Below are positions 19,752-30,836 of a stretch of 64,000 nucleotides of DNA, piece by piece. Numbering within the stretch: position 1 is the first letter of the stretch; each line of letters begins with the position of its first letter. The notes under the pieces are model-generated. The model was given only the letters and a program-made list of their open reading frames with translations. It did no database searches and was not told the origin of the DNA. The translations under genes were made by a program, and so were the position numbers. Source of the stretch: Micromussa lordhowensis (taxonomy: Eukaryota > Cnidaria > Anthozoa > Scleractinia > Lobophylliidae). Location: NCBI GenBank assembly GCA_964020085.1, contig OZ026598.1, positions 6,391,024 to 6,455,023 of the forward strand, in the 5' to 3' direction.

Positions 19752-19935
19752 GCCTTCAAATTATACCAGGAGAAGAAAGTAAGGACATAATTTAACCGTT
19801 ATTTACTTGCGACCGACCCTCAAGCTTTCCGCCGCCATTTTATTCTACCGCTGTCTAAGAGCTTTGGTACCACAGGCTCAGCTTTTTCCACTGTCCATTC
19901 CTTGGAACCACGGGCCCAGTGATGACAAAGCAAAG
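19752..19935. promoter_or_regulatory. Shared divergent promoter region
   Basis: The apparent start of the OVCA2-like gene (19751, minus) and the ATG of the HAD gene (19936, plus) are 184 bp apart. The gap must hold both start sites. No TATA box is seen. Bidirectional use is inferred from the layout. Confidence 0.5.
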
Positions 19936-20658
19936 ATGGCGGACGTGTCGGCAGAGAACATAAAATTGTTAGTGTTTGATCTTGCGGGTACAACTGTGGA
20001 TGATTCTGTCGAAGGAGTACCACTCGTTGTAGTTGCCATGAAGGAGACATTTGGAAAACATGGCTATGACATCGATGCGGAAATCGTCAATAAATATCGC
20101 GGAATGGAGAAGAGAGAAGCAATTCAATGTATTTTGAACGATTTGCACAAGCAAAGCAACACGTCTTCAAACAGTGATGTCGAGGTTATATTCAGAGATT
20201 TTAAATATTTTCTGAACAAGCATTTATCATCGATTAGAAACGAAATTCCGGGCACGGCGGACGTTTTTCGCAAGCTGAAATCAGCTGGAATGAAAATCGC
20301 TGTTGGCAGTGGCTTTCCCCATAGTGTTGTCGAAGCGATCGTATCCACATTGGATTGGACGGAGCTGGTAGACTACCTTTCTAGTGCAGAAAAGGCGGGC
20401 CATGGGAGGCCCCATCCTGCGATGATTCTCTCTGCCATGAAGTTTTTCGGCATAACTGATCCACGCTCCGTGGCGAAAGTCGGGGACACAAAGATTGATG
20501 TACAGGAGGGCAAGAACGCAGGGTGTTGGACTGTGTCGGTTTTAACTGGAACACAAAGTAGAGATTTTATCAAGGAAAGTAATCCGGATTTTATACTCAA
20601 CAGCATTGTGGAATTACCTGATATTTTGCTGAACGGCAAATTCCAATTTCAATCTTGA
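19936..20658 (+). CDS. Phosphonatase-like HAD hydrolase (PhnX-like), intronless
   Basis: 240 codons, ATG chosen at 19936 because it starts MADVSAENIK just before the first strand; the frame is open further upstream but without an ATG. HAD motifs: nucleophile Asp15 in FDLAGTTVDD, with Ala at the DxD second position as in phosphonoacetaldehyde hydrolase; GSGFPHS (motif II, about 132); GHGRPHPAMI (motif III region); VGDTKIDVQEGKNAG (motif IV). The cap has GMEKREAI, where Lys59 sits at the place of the Schiff-base lysine of phosphonatases. The enzyme family cleaves the C-P bond of phosphonoacetaldehyde, a product of 2-aminoethylphosphonate, which is abundant in cnidarians. The exact substrate is not provable here. 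No intron in an intron-rich region suggests a bacterial or retrotransposed origin. Confidence 0.85.
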   Translation: MADVSAENIKLLVFDLAGTTVDDSVEGVPLVVVAMKETFGKHGYDIDAEIVNKYRGMEKREAIQCILNDLHKQSNTSSNSDVEVIFRDFKYFLNKHLSSIRNEIPGTADVFRKLKSAGMKIAVGSGFPHSVVEAIVSTLDWTELVDYLSSAEKAGHGRPHPAMILSAMKFFGITDPRSVAKVGDTKIDVQEGKNAGCWTVSVLTGTQSRDFIKESNPDFILNSIVELPDILLNGKFQFQS

Positions 20659-21913
20659 CTGTCTGTTCTTTTTGTACCCTTCGAGACCGAGATTATTCCC
20701 TTCTCTTTCTGCTCGACGAGAGACGAGAGAGAAACCTCTGCTCGCGCTCGCTCAATTTCTTACTCTGCACGTGAAAACTACGTTGCAATATCACATGTGT
20801 TGAGCTTTGTCATACAAAACGTTAACACAGAATCAAATTTTTAGTTCTTTTCGGGTCAGTCATCTGGTAAACTTAATTGAATTCCGATTTTTTTCCACTG
20901 TTTAGAAAGAGAAGGAAATCTCGTTGGAATAGCAATTAATTGCAGGATTAGCTTCAACCTCCGAATGCACTGGAAATAAGTATGGTTAGCTATTTATAGC
21001 ACCCCGGTTAATCTGTAATGGTAACACAATTTGTTCTTAAAATTTCCGGCTCCCTGGTGGTGTAGTGGTAATGAGACTCGTTCATGACCCAAATGACTCG
21101 GTTCGATTCTGGCATTTAAAATTGTCTTTTTCTTTTTTCCTTGTTTAGAGAAAAAACCTTAGTGTTCGGAGCCATTCCTGCAATTAACGCCATGTTTTTG
21201 CAGGGTATTCTTTTTGGGGTCCTATGTATGAATTTTTTTTTAAAAATATTCAGACTGCAGACTAATCCTATGTACCTGAGTAGGATGCTTTCTATTCGAT
21301 TACAAATTTGGGGATTAATTTTCAGCCAATATTTCCAGTGGTGAATGGAACAGTTTTCTGTAGAATTTATGGCAAAGATGAGACCTAGTGAGGTATACAC
21401 AAATCTTAAATCGACTCTTGGAAGTTTTGAAGAACTTGCTCACCTGTATCACCTGTTCCCACAGCATCTCTCATTCTTTCAAACATTATGTGTATCTCGT
21501 GTTTTTATTTTACATTTAGAGAGTGAATAATTTGAATGTTTTACTATAAATCTACTAGTCGTTCAAAACTATATTTAAATCCTTCTCACAGACACTTCAA
21601 AAATGCAAAGAAGCGACTGCCAGTTTGTTAACAAGTGCTCACTAGTAGTCTACTCACTATCTCCAACAGAATAGATAGCAAGTAGCATAACCAATCAGAG
21701 AACAGCATTTGTGATAGAACGCTAGTAGATTTATACTAAAACTCAATAGAAAGGAAAAAAAAAGTTTTTTTTGTTTCTCAACTAACATTACAATATTACT
21801 AGCAAAGAGATTATTTATTCACAGATGCATCAGGGGGTTGCATCATTTTTTCAACAATTCTTGACAGCTTTTTAATATCTAGTGTGACTCTTTGAACCAC
21901 AATAAAAAAATTG

Positions 21914-21944
<31 letters not shown>

Positions 21945-22270
21945 TGCTTTTAATATTAGGGAGTGTAGAATATCTCCCGAGGTGAAACTTTGTACAGGGA
22001 ATGACCTTTTATGTTCCCAAACCGTTTTTTGTTATCTGGCAGGCTTGATTATGTTATAGTGTTAATTGTTTAGTTATAAACAATAGGAACCGTTAGAATG
22101 TGCAGTTACGTAATATACAAGATTCTCATGAGCGGACGCTTAATATAAATAGTCAAGTATAAAATGTTTAACTTGTTGTAGGCTAGTTTACAATAAAGTT
22201 GGGTCGGCCGTTTTATCCACCAAAAGCCTCGTTGTTTAGCGCTTGGACACAACAGATTATTTTGAATAAA
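20659..22270. other. Intergenic; no gene recognised
   Basis: AT-rich sequence. GAGAC/GAGAG-rich motifs just behind the HAD gene may belong to its 3' end. A tRNA-like SINE head lies at 21050-21110; otherwise I see only short chance frames. Confidence 0.5.
21046..21112 (+). mobile_element. tRNA-like SINE head (degenerate)
   Basis: GGTGGTGTAGTGGTAATGAG resembles box A and GGTTCGATTC is a good box B 50 bp later. The acceptor and T-stem arms do not pair well, so this is a decayed tRNA-derived sequence and not a working tRNA gene. Confidence 0.5.
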
Positions 22271-22282
22271 TCTGGAAAATGC

Positions 22283-22396
22283 TAGCCTGCAAAAACAGCC
22301 GTCCTTCTTTGCTCCCAGCCCGAGTGGCGTTTAGTCCTTCTTGCAAAACGTCACTCGGGCCGGGAACGAAGAAGGACGGCTGTTTTCGCAGGCTAG
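22283..22396. mobile_element. 114-bp foldback MITE with 8-bp target duplication
   Basis: Arms of about 50 bp begin TAGCCTGC(A/G)AAAACAGCCG and meet around a 14-bp loop. GAAAATGC lies at 22275-22282 and 22397-22404. An 8-bp duplication is typical of the hAT superfamily. Confidence 0.8.
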
Positions 22397-22659
22397 GAAA
22401 ATGCAAGCTGACAGGTTTTTTTTAACAAATCTTGAGCAAGTGTTAAAAAGAAGTGCTGTGAATTCATATCACACAGTCAAATTTGATAAATGTGGCAAAA
22501 ACAAACATGATCCAACTTCTAAATAACTGTCAACTGCACAGGTTTAAATATGAGAGGTAGCACAGAATTCATAAAATGACCTGTCTTAGCAACTGACTGA
22601 TGGAGTCATTTCACGCACATCTAACTGAAGTAGTTCCTCCTGGTTTTCATCTCCCATTG

Positions 22660-23035
22660 AGCTACTGTAAGCAAAGGAAACACGATGCTACTGAATTTCT
22701 AGAAAACTATCCCAGGCACAAGAAAAAGTTCGAGAAATGCTTAAAGCTGAATTCATGAAATGGCGTTTTCGTTTCAGCATTATTAAGCTTAGGTTTCAAC
22801 TGCGGTATTACAGTATTAACAACAATTCAAAACGTGACATAAGCGTTTTTTACGCTGATGCGTGACACGCTACTCAAAACAGGACTGATAAAATTAATGT
22901 GGCAAAAACAAACGCGATGCTATTTCTGCAAAACTATCCAAGGCACAACTTCAGTGAGAAAAAGTCCGAGGAATACTTAAAGCAGAAATCATGAAATGGC
23001 TTTTTCGTTTCACCATTATTAAGCTTGAACTTCAC
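22660..23035. repeat. Degenerate direct duplication, ~130 bp, 245 bp apart
   Basis: The stretch from ACACGATGCTACTGAATTTC to AAGCTTAGG (about 22680-22790) recurs at about 22915-23030 with about 80 percent identity (GCGATGCTATTTCTGCAAAAC ... AAGCTTGAA). Confidence 0.7.
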
Positions 23036-23526
23036 CTGAGGTAGTTGGCGATTGCGTTACAATTTTAGCCGTTTAAAGAATGCTCTAAGTGCTACGAATA
23101 GAAAATAATTTAATAAAAGTGGCTTACCTTATGTTTGCATTGCGTTTTATTTTATTTTTTGAGTTCCTGGAGGCTGTTTAGAGCCATTTCGGCGAGTTTT
23201 ACTTTCTGGAGGAAGCAAACTGCCGGAATATGCCAATATCACATCCCATAAGTTACTAAAACAGTTCTTGTCCTTTTAACAATCACTGTGGTGCGAGTCT
23301 TTCGCGCCTAGTTAGGTTTGATTTGTGTCTGACAAATCCAAGTGTGACCGTGTCTTTCGGTCAAGGACCTCGATGAGCAATGCTAGTTTCCACAGTTTTG
23401 ACTCTAGATCAAATGGACTTCGATGCGATTTTTCAACAAATAAACTATAATTTTTCGCACTTCAGAACCTCGTGTTAAAGCCGCTCCCAGAATCCTTCGA
23501 GTGTTTATTCGACCTCCAGCGAAGTT

Positions 23527-23590
23527 TCGGCAATCCTTTGCGCACTTTTCGGCAATCCTTTGCGCACTTTTCGGCAATCCTTTGCGAGCC
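23527..23590. repeat. 21-bp minisatellite, three copies
   Basis: CGGCAATCCTTTGCGCACTTT repeated three times, last copy diverging at the end. Confidence 0.9.
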
Positions 23591-23787
23591 CTGTTCTTGA
23601 AATTCGCTACTTTGCACATGACCCATAATCCCTTGCGTTTTTGGGGGGTAACCAGTAGAAGAAATGTATGGTATCATGACAAAAATTAGTTCAGTGAGCT
23701 CGCAAAACCAGCTACTAATGCTTAAAAATGCACCAGAATTTACCAAAATCATGATAGGAGAAATTTGTACTAGTTTATAACTAAATG

Positions 23788-23861
23788 TAGAGAATTTTTT
23801 TTTTGTCCATACATCGGCTTGTAATTGACGATGTATGGACAAAAAAAAAATTGATCTCTCG
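23788..23861. repeat. Hairpin with A/T-tract arms
   Basis: GTCCATACATCG and its complement, each extended by a run of T or A and GAGA, enclose a 12-bp loop. Small foldback element. Confidence 0.8.
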
Positions 23862-24362
23862 AGGAACTAAAAAACGATTAATTTAATACTTTTTCTAATA
23901 CAAGAACTGTTCAGTTGGCCAAATTTCCCGAAATAAGTCCCGAAATAAGTCACTTTTTCAGTAAACACCTCGGCTTTCATGTAATGCCGCGGCATAGCTT
24001 GCGTAGCAGGCGTTTAAAGGGGATGTTTCTGTTGGTTTTCGGCTGCTATGTGTGTGCCCATCCGGATGGGCACTCCAACATGGCGTCTCTTTACAAATCT
24101 CTATAAATTTGGGGAAAAAGCTTCTCCGCATATCTTGCAGAAGAAAAATTGCTGTGATCTGAATCTTGGCGAGAGTCTTTGTATAGCTACCTTCACCGCC
24201 GTTTCTTTTCTTAGATTCTGGACTTCATCTATTGAACAGTTTTGATTTTTATTTTGAATGGCGTGACACTGAAAACCAGCAATTGGCAGTCAAAAGAAGT
24301 ATGTCACAGTCTTCTGCTTGTACTTTATTGCATTTTGAAGGTGGTTAGCGTGATTTCTTTAA

Positions 24363-24770
24363 GGCGGGGGTAAACGTGAAAGCTGTTTTGAGGTCGCTTA
24401 ACACGGCCTTTCTGCCAATATCTCGGTCACGTTTCAAGCGACACTAAATCTCTCTGCTTATCTCATTAACCACTGTTTGGCAGTTTTGTGTAAATTTTTA
24501 GGTGATTTTGGGCATTTTGAAAAAGAGATATTTTTTCTCAAAGGATAGGTTAAATTGAGGAAAATATGAAATGTTGAAGATTTGATGGATTTGGAAAATT
24601 GAAATTTGAAGTGAAGAATTAGTAGACGGATACCAAACAGTCCCCTAGCAACCTGGGGCTCTCTTTCACGGGAGTCCACTGTCTGGTAGTGTTTTCAATC
24701 CATCTTAATCCTAACAATTTCCTTTTTTATATCACTTCAAATTTCACGCCTATCCATGTTTACCCCCGCC
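24363..24770. mobile_element. 408-bp TTAA-flanked MITE
   Basis: TIRs of GGCGGGGGTAAAC stand inside TTAA at 24359-24362 and 24771-24774. TTAA target choice fits the piggyBac group. No transposase inside. Confidence 0.75.
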
Positions 24771-24796
24771 TTAAGGTTACCGTAAGAGGTGTCAAC

Positions 24797-24872
24797 CTCG
24801 TTCCCAGGGTCCTCTCCTTCCCGTCCCCAGGAGCTCCTGGGGGACGAGAAGGACCCTGGGAACTTCGGAGGG
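24797..24872. repeat. Short palindromic element
   Basis: CTCGTTCCCAGGGTCCT and its complement fold around CAGGAGCTCCTG. Compact foldback repeat next to the TTAA MITE. Confidence 0.8.
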
Positions 24873-25176
24873 CGTCCGAACTTAAATTGTACATACCTAA
24901 ACCCCCATGTCAAATTAAAGCTTATGGAGCTGACTATCAAGCTATACCAAAAATTTTGGAATAAAATGAATTGTCTAATTTTTCACGACCTCTAAATGCG
25001 AGCGACTAAATCACTTCTGCAATTCACCGTAACCAAACAATGAGCCGCTAACCTCAAGCTTTAAAAAACCGTGAAATACAAAACAAAATACCAAGCACAG
25101 TCAGTTCTTTTACTTTAACAAAAATCCCAATTCCAAAGAAATCACAGATTCGTTAAAGGTTGCAGGAACGTTTCCA

Positions 25177-26706
25177 TTGGAAAACACAATTCAAGATCAA
25201 ACAAGTGAAACCACAAAGCATGCCGTAAAGTTTCTTCCCTCGTTTTCATTATCGTGTGGCGTCGGCGAAGAACTCACGAAATGGTTGTATGGTGGCAGCT
25301 GCAAGAAAGATCGTGCAGCTCAACAAATAGTGACAAGATGCTTTAAGTTTCTTAGATTTTGTTGTTAAGATGAGGAAGAGTTAACCTTTGACGTGGTGGA
25401 CTTTGTCGAGTACTTACAAGTTTGTCGAGTACTTAGAAGACGAATGGAAACTTGGACATGGTGGGCTACATAGATGCTCACGGTTTATGAAAACCTCATG
25501 GCGTATCAGATGCAGTTCCTCGAATATTGTCTGCAAGAGCTGTACCTTAAAAGAGGGCAAAAGATAGTTGTAAAGAAGATGGGATTGCAGTGGACACAAA
25601 GATTTCTACATTGAGACATCAGAGACACTGGAAGCAAGAGGCCACTGGGCAACAATGGAAGAGTTGTCGGAGGTCATCTGCCGCGCTACGAAAATACCGT
25701 GAAGATTTGCAAATGGAGCCCAGCTCAGGTTAACCCCTCAGACTTGGAATTTTCCACGAAACCTGTAGCCATGTATCTGTTAATCAAAGTGAAGGGGTCA
25801 CGTCCCATGACTTACCAATATTTGACGGTCGACATTATTGCTGCAGCTAAGGAAAAGGGTAGATTTATTGATCAGAAAACGTTCGAGACTGCTGGAAAGT
25901 ATGGATTCGATTCTTTGATTCTGTCCGATGCAAATATACAAGTGCTCAATGGCTACATCTCGTACGTTAGACTATTGCTTAAATCCCAGTGTGATTTTGT
26001 TCTCGTCAACAGAAATGGCGGCCAACGTGGTAAATTCGGCGAGATTATGAACAAACTGGTGTTTAATGCAATTGGAAAATACATTCATTCCACGCGTTAT
26101 CGCCAAATTGTTGAAACGCAGAGCCTCAATCAGCTCAACAGCGAAGAGCAAAGGATTTTGTCAGAAGAACAAAAACACAGCTCTGCTGTTGCTAAAGTTC
26201 AATATCAAAAGCAACGACCCCAAGAAGTTGCTTTGAAGGGTCATAGGTGCCTACAGAAACTTCAAGGTGCCAAGCGTTCAGAAGTGGACGAGGACGTTTT
26301 TCGCACGACTTGGAGATTCAACTTCCAACTCCGGGCTTTCTCAGCTGAAACAGTGCACAATGTCAGCTCCACAACCAACAAGGACGCCTTGCCTAAAAGA
26401 AATTTGCGCTCTCGGAGGAACATTCATTCATGTTTTGAAATTCACAACCGAAGAGGACGATTGTCTTAAGGAAGGGATAACTGCGCACGGGTTTGGACAG
26501 TGTGCTGCTATTTTGAGATATGCCGATTTCCAATTTCAAGACGGAAGAAAACGGACTCCCTAATGAAAAGGGCTGGAGTGAAAATGGTCCTAGCTTAAGT
26601 TGGATCAAAACAGTTTAAACATCTCCATCGTGATAACTCTTTGGCATTGGATCTCTGTGCACACACAGTTCACACTGTCATAGCATCGCAATGAGTTCAC
26701 TATTAC
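25177..26706 (+). pseudogene. Tyrosine-recombinase-like element protein with Myb-like tail (decayed)
   Basis: Plus-strand frames in series. An N-terminal helical part comes first (KKDRAAQQIVTRCFKFLRFC, 25300-25365). After frame breaks, a long frame 25699-26469 (VKICKWSPAQVNPSDL, then GSRPMTYQYLTVDII) carries a catalytic-like region with HSTRYRQIV and, 30 residues on, EEQKHSSAVAKVQYQK. This resembles the R...H.xxR...H...Y order of tyrosine recombinases. After a shift the C-terminus (26440-26580) reads LKFTTEEDDCLKEGITAHGF, then GQ.AAIL, then FQDGR, a Myb/SANT-like pattern. The gene is broken by at least three shifts and several stops. Calling it Crypton-like is inference. Its last 650 bp are repeated at 58171-58812. 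Confidence 0.5.
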
Positions 26707-28326
26707 AATACATAACAGCACTAGGTTAATCTTTCATTGCATATCCTTAGAAACTTGCTGAAGTGTCTGGTCAGTTTAATGCACTTTGGGCTAACGCTAA
26801 AGTACTAAAAGAGAGTATTTTGTCTTGCTCTCTTGACCGGTTCTTGGCTGAGTGTAGGATCGAAGCAATTCCTCTGAGATTGTGCAGTCATCGAGTGCAG
26901 GAACTGCTGTGATAGTGCACGGCGACTGGGCCCAGAACGGATCCATGTTGTTTTGCGGGACTGGGTGCGCAATTCAAGAGTTCGTGATCTTCCACAGCGA
27001 GGCGTGCGCAAGCCAAAGGCAGTGGATTGGACAGGCTCTTGATCATCTCTTGCTATTCTTTTCGCAACAGGCGGAGTTCTGTAGAAAGCCTCTTTCTTTC
27101 GGACAGGGCCTCTTTGCATCCAAGGGTGCCCAAGTTCCTGTGGTGGTTCTTAAGGTCATTGCTCAGTATTGCATTGCGCATCCCTACTGCGCACGATTTT
27201 CGCGTCATTAGCGCGCGCACATGAGCGCCAGCACTTACACAGCGTAAGCTCAGCTCGATCGGCGAAATAAATGCTCGTTTTCTCTCAAACGAGCATGGTG
27301 ACCTATATTTTTTATTACTTGAATTTGGTGTGACAACTAACCTCTTTAAGTTAAAAAGTTAAGAAAACAATTGTTCAGAAGGAAAAAAAGCTATAGCTTA
27401 AAGAGTGTACAAATCTGTTACTCGAGGATGCAAATTATGACCTCGAAAACGACGACTGGAGGAACGTTTTGAGTCAGTGTTACTCAGAATTGTGTGATTT
27501 TTCCATAAACTATATATGACATTGTTCCAAGTGCCCAAGGCTTTCTGCCTATCAAGATTGTTTTCAAGTTTTACGTTAATAACCTTTGCTTCCAGTTACC
27601 GCAAAATGTAACGAGGACTGATCAATTAATTCATATCTCTTAAGCGAGCACGGTGACCCCCCATTTTTATTCCATTTTTGGAGTATCATTACTATTCTTA
27701 ATAAATAGACAAAGTTTAAAACAAATCTTGTGTTGGGTTCCATTTCGGAGGAATGACCTTAAGTTTGTCTTGGAGTACTTTACTTAGCGCCGTCACCGAA
27801 GCCTCCATTTCTGACTGAAGACTAGTTTGCAGATTGAGTATGCATTCATGAAGTTCTCTCTTCGTGGTCTCCAGCCATGATGATGGGAATACCTCCTGTG
27901 CCCTTTTCTATCTTGCTTCTAGTTCAGCCTTGGCTTGTAGTTATTTAAAAGAGGCCAGATCATTTCTGATTGGCTCGGTGCTTACACCTTAAGATACCCC
28001 GAGTTTCACGCACGAGTACGGCTAGCGCCATTTTGAATTCATGAAATGACCACGTGATCGTGTCCTTCTCGTAAAAGCTACACGTTTTTCCCGGGCTAAT
28101 CGGAGGTCTACCCGTAGGTTAGCGCCGGGTGAAAATGGAGAAACGGGTAAGTTTTTATGGTCTTTCTCTTTGCTTATTAGACCAGAATGGTATCCAGATT
28201 CTTACATAAACACTTGTTTTTCTGATTTGAAGCGTTTTGGGATTACGAAAAAGTTCTTTTGAAGCACAAATGTGGAGAAATCGTCTTTAGTAGAGCCCAG
28301 TCTTTTGAGCAACATTTTTGTTCAGA
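26707..28326. other. No recognised host gene; unassigned open frames
   Basis: A minus-strand frame starting at about 27182 (MRNAILSNDLKNHHRNL, then ERKRLSTELRLLRKE with a stop) and its overlapping neighbours (26805-27213) look like a decayed coding repeat of unknown kind. GAGCA(T/C)GGTGACC motifs occur at 27291 and 27643 and again at 50038. Nothing else is recognised. Confidence 0.4.
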
Positions 28327-28669
28327 TCATACCCGGTGTCATCCGTACCCGTACTCGGTTACACGGGAAACCAATCAAACTTAAGGCTCGTTTTCACAGG
28401 CGATTTTTGTCGCGGACACTCGATGCAATTTTTGTGGCGCGAAAGTTACAACTTCAAAATCGCACGTGAAAACCGGGTGCGATTTTCAGTACGATTTGTC
28501 GCCGCGATACCGCAGGGGTTTCGAACATGTTTGAAACTCGATGCAGCTTCAGCGCGACAAAAATTACATCGAGTTGCCGCGACAAAAATCAGCTGTGTAA
28601 ACGGGCCTTAAGTTTGATTGGTTTCCCGTGTAACCGAGTACGGGTACGGGTGATCTGACCCGTACCCGT
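28327..28669. mobile_element. Palindromic element split by a second MITE
   Basis: Left arm 28327-28380 (CGTACCCGTACTCGGTTACACG on) and right arm 28612-28669 are inverted copies. Joined, they would form a perfect palindrome centred on TTAA. That centre is occupied by the inner element. Confidence 0.8.
28385..28607. mobile_element. 223-bp MITE inserted at the palindrome centre
   Basis: TIRs GGC(T/C)CGTTT.CACAG and an inner GATTTTTGTCGCGGC on both sides. TTAA at 28381-28384 and 28608-28611 is the duplicated target. Confidence 0.8.
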
Positions 28670-29401
28670 ACCCAGAACCGGGGTAAGTTAAGGGGCGCAA
28701 TCCATTGAACCAAAATTTTCGGGCTGAGGTTCGAAAATTTCTTGGTGTCGAATGGATCGCGACAAGGTCCGAACGGTCTCGTTCCATTCCACTCGCAAAA
28801 CGAGTTTCGCGTCCATTTAAAATGAAGGATGTTTGGATCTCATCACTGTTGCTCGTATTTAAGCTAGATGACGATTTCGACGGTGATATCAATGATATTG
28901 TGTGAGCTGCTTCATTCACAGTAATGTAACCAGTAAAACGGGTTATTTTTGAGCAGACAGTTCCCAGATATTTGCCATATGACTTCAAGCACACGTTCGA
29001 ATCGAACGACGAAAAGCACATTCCAAATTCTCTCGGGAAATTAATCGTCTTTAAGAGGCGTCAACAGCCAAAACATACACTTTGCTTACAAAGCAGCTAC
29101 AGACCTGTCGTAACTGTACATGGTCGTACGAGTAATACCGATAGATCCGCTGTTAACAATTCATAAATGTGCAGTGATAAGTATTTTCCTCCATTTTGTA
29201 CATGGAAGATACCGAACAGCGAGGTCCTGGGATTGAGAATGGGTCGGAATGGTCAAATGGAACGGTCCATTTCGACCGGACCGGTCCAACCGAAAGGTGG
29301 ACCGCTTTTTGCGAAACTTTTCCGGTTGGACCGAACCGATCCATTCAGTTTCAGACCGAAATTTCCGGAAAGTTTGGTTGAATGGATCGCGCCCCTCCCA
29401 G

Positions 29402-29930
29402 GTCTCTAATGTCTGCTGGCTGTTCGCCCGTACGGATCAACTTCACACCATCCAAAACATTTGCTCAGTCCACCGCTATAAGTTTTCACAAGCAATGATT
29501 TGGACTTGAGAAAAAAAGTTTCAAACTGTAATACTTTCTCCAGCTACCCTAAAACCACGACAATTTTTGGATATTCTTTAGTCACGCAAACTGTTTTGGC
29601 AGTAACATCGGTTGTGTCCTGGTGTTTTGAGGTGTAGCGGTACACAGAGGGAATAACTATTGTACTTCTTTGTTTTCAAGCCTTTGTTTAGCTGTTGCAT
29701 GTTGTTGGGTCTATTGTATCGGTTCTTGTGTACCGGTACACGAGCACAGAACCGTAACATCATTCTTTGTCAAGTTTAAGTATTTGATATCTGCATATTT
29801 ATTGCATAGTGCATAGTTCGCGCAGGTCAACCGTAGAAGCAATAGAGTCTCTCACTTGACTTTAGGTTACTCTTTCAAAGACTCGTTCGATAAAACAAGA
29901 ATGTTGGTCGATCACGAATTGGTAAGTATA
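29402..29930 (+). promoter_or_regulatory. Upstream block of RTK1: probable promoter and 5' untranslated exon (copy X1)
   Basis: A block starting TCTGCTGGCTGTTCGCCCGT and ending at a strong donor-like site (ACGAATTG, then GTAAGTAT, 29918-29933) recurs upstream of RTK2 (51185-51560) and at 59306-59820. It has the same position relative to each receptor copy. The receptor coding exons begin behind a splice acceptor (CATTTTCCAG, 36818), so a non-coding first exon must lie upstream. This block is the best candidate. Inference from conservation and splice signals only. Confidence 0.45.
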
Positions 29931-30148
29931 TAACTTGTAATAATGGTATGCACGCATTCTGTGAGTGATAGCGTGGGTTAAACAGTTGACATTTGGGAAA
30001 TGTTTATTTCGGTTTGCTGCATGCACAGAAAGAAAGCTACGACAAACACCTGACCCACCCCCCCCCAAAAAAAAACAAAAAAAAAACAAAGAGGAAATAG
30101 GCCAAATGGACAACAGAAACCTAGTCTCCTCCGCAGCCGACCCTAATA

Positions 30149-30519
30149 GGGAGTTTTAGCATTGACGACGGCGACGCCGAGAATTGAACGACGCCTTGTG
30201 AAAAACGTATTTATATTTTACCCTCGAATGTCGCAACTGTGTAGATCTGTTCAGTTCGCCTATCGGTCTAAAATCCTGCTCAGGCTAAATATGTATTGAC
30301 AGCGTTCAATTCCAAAGGAAGACACGAAAAATTAGCCATTGCGGTTCTCGTACTCCAAAATACGTAGAACTTGGTCATTTCACGTTGTTGTTTTGCAGAG
30401 GACGGCAAAGAAATGTACAAAGAATCAAAACGCACGTGCAGAACCATTGTTCTGCTCATTAAACCTTTTGTTTGCTGACGTTCTCGTTGCTGTCGCCGTC
30501 GTGATTTGCTAAAACTTCC
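30149..30519. mobile_element. 371-bp MITE with 5-bp TAATA duplication
   Basis: TIRs GG(G/A)AGTTTTAGCA. TAATA at 30144-30148 and 30520-30524. The second copy of this region (about 60015) has the empty site CCCTAATAACGG, which fixes the boundaries exactly. Confidence 0.85.
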
Positions 30520-30836
30520 TAATAACGGCTGCGGAGGAGACTAACCGAAACCAGGCAAGGTGAGTATATTTTCTTAATTTTGTTCAAGAAAAGTAACATT
30601 TTTTTTCATCGTGCGATTTTATCCTTTGGTTATTGGTTTGGTTGAGCGATGAAATTCTCAACGGTCCACTGTGTAACACAATACCCCGCACTTCAGGCAG
30701 TCACGTCTCACTCGAAACGGGCACATAAACCGTTATTAATCGATTCCTCGAATCGTGAGCTTGAGACGTCTGTGCTGCATGCAAATCGTTTTCACTCGAG
30801 TGTAAGAGTGTTGGTCGATCACGAATTGGTAAGTAT

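Noticed and set aside
19807..19935. N-terminal extension of the HAD gene upstream of its ATG
   Set aside because: The frame is open but begins at a TTG. The first ATG at 19936 directly precedes the first strand of the fold.
21046..21112. A working tRNA gene
   Set aside because: Box A and box B are fair, but acceptor and T stems do not pair; read as a SINE head.
26882..27211. A conserved host gene on plus
   Set aside because: The better-looking frame is on minus, carries a stop and resembles a decayed repeat. No splice structure was found.
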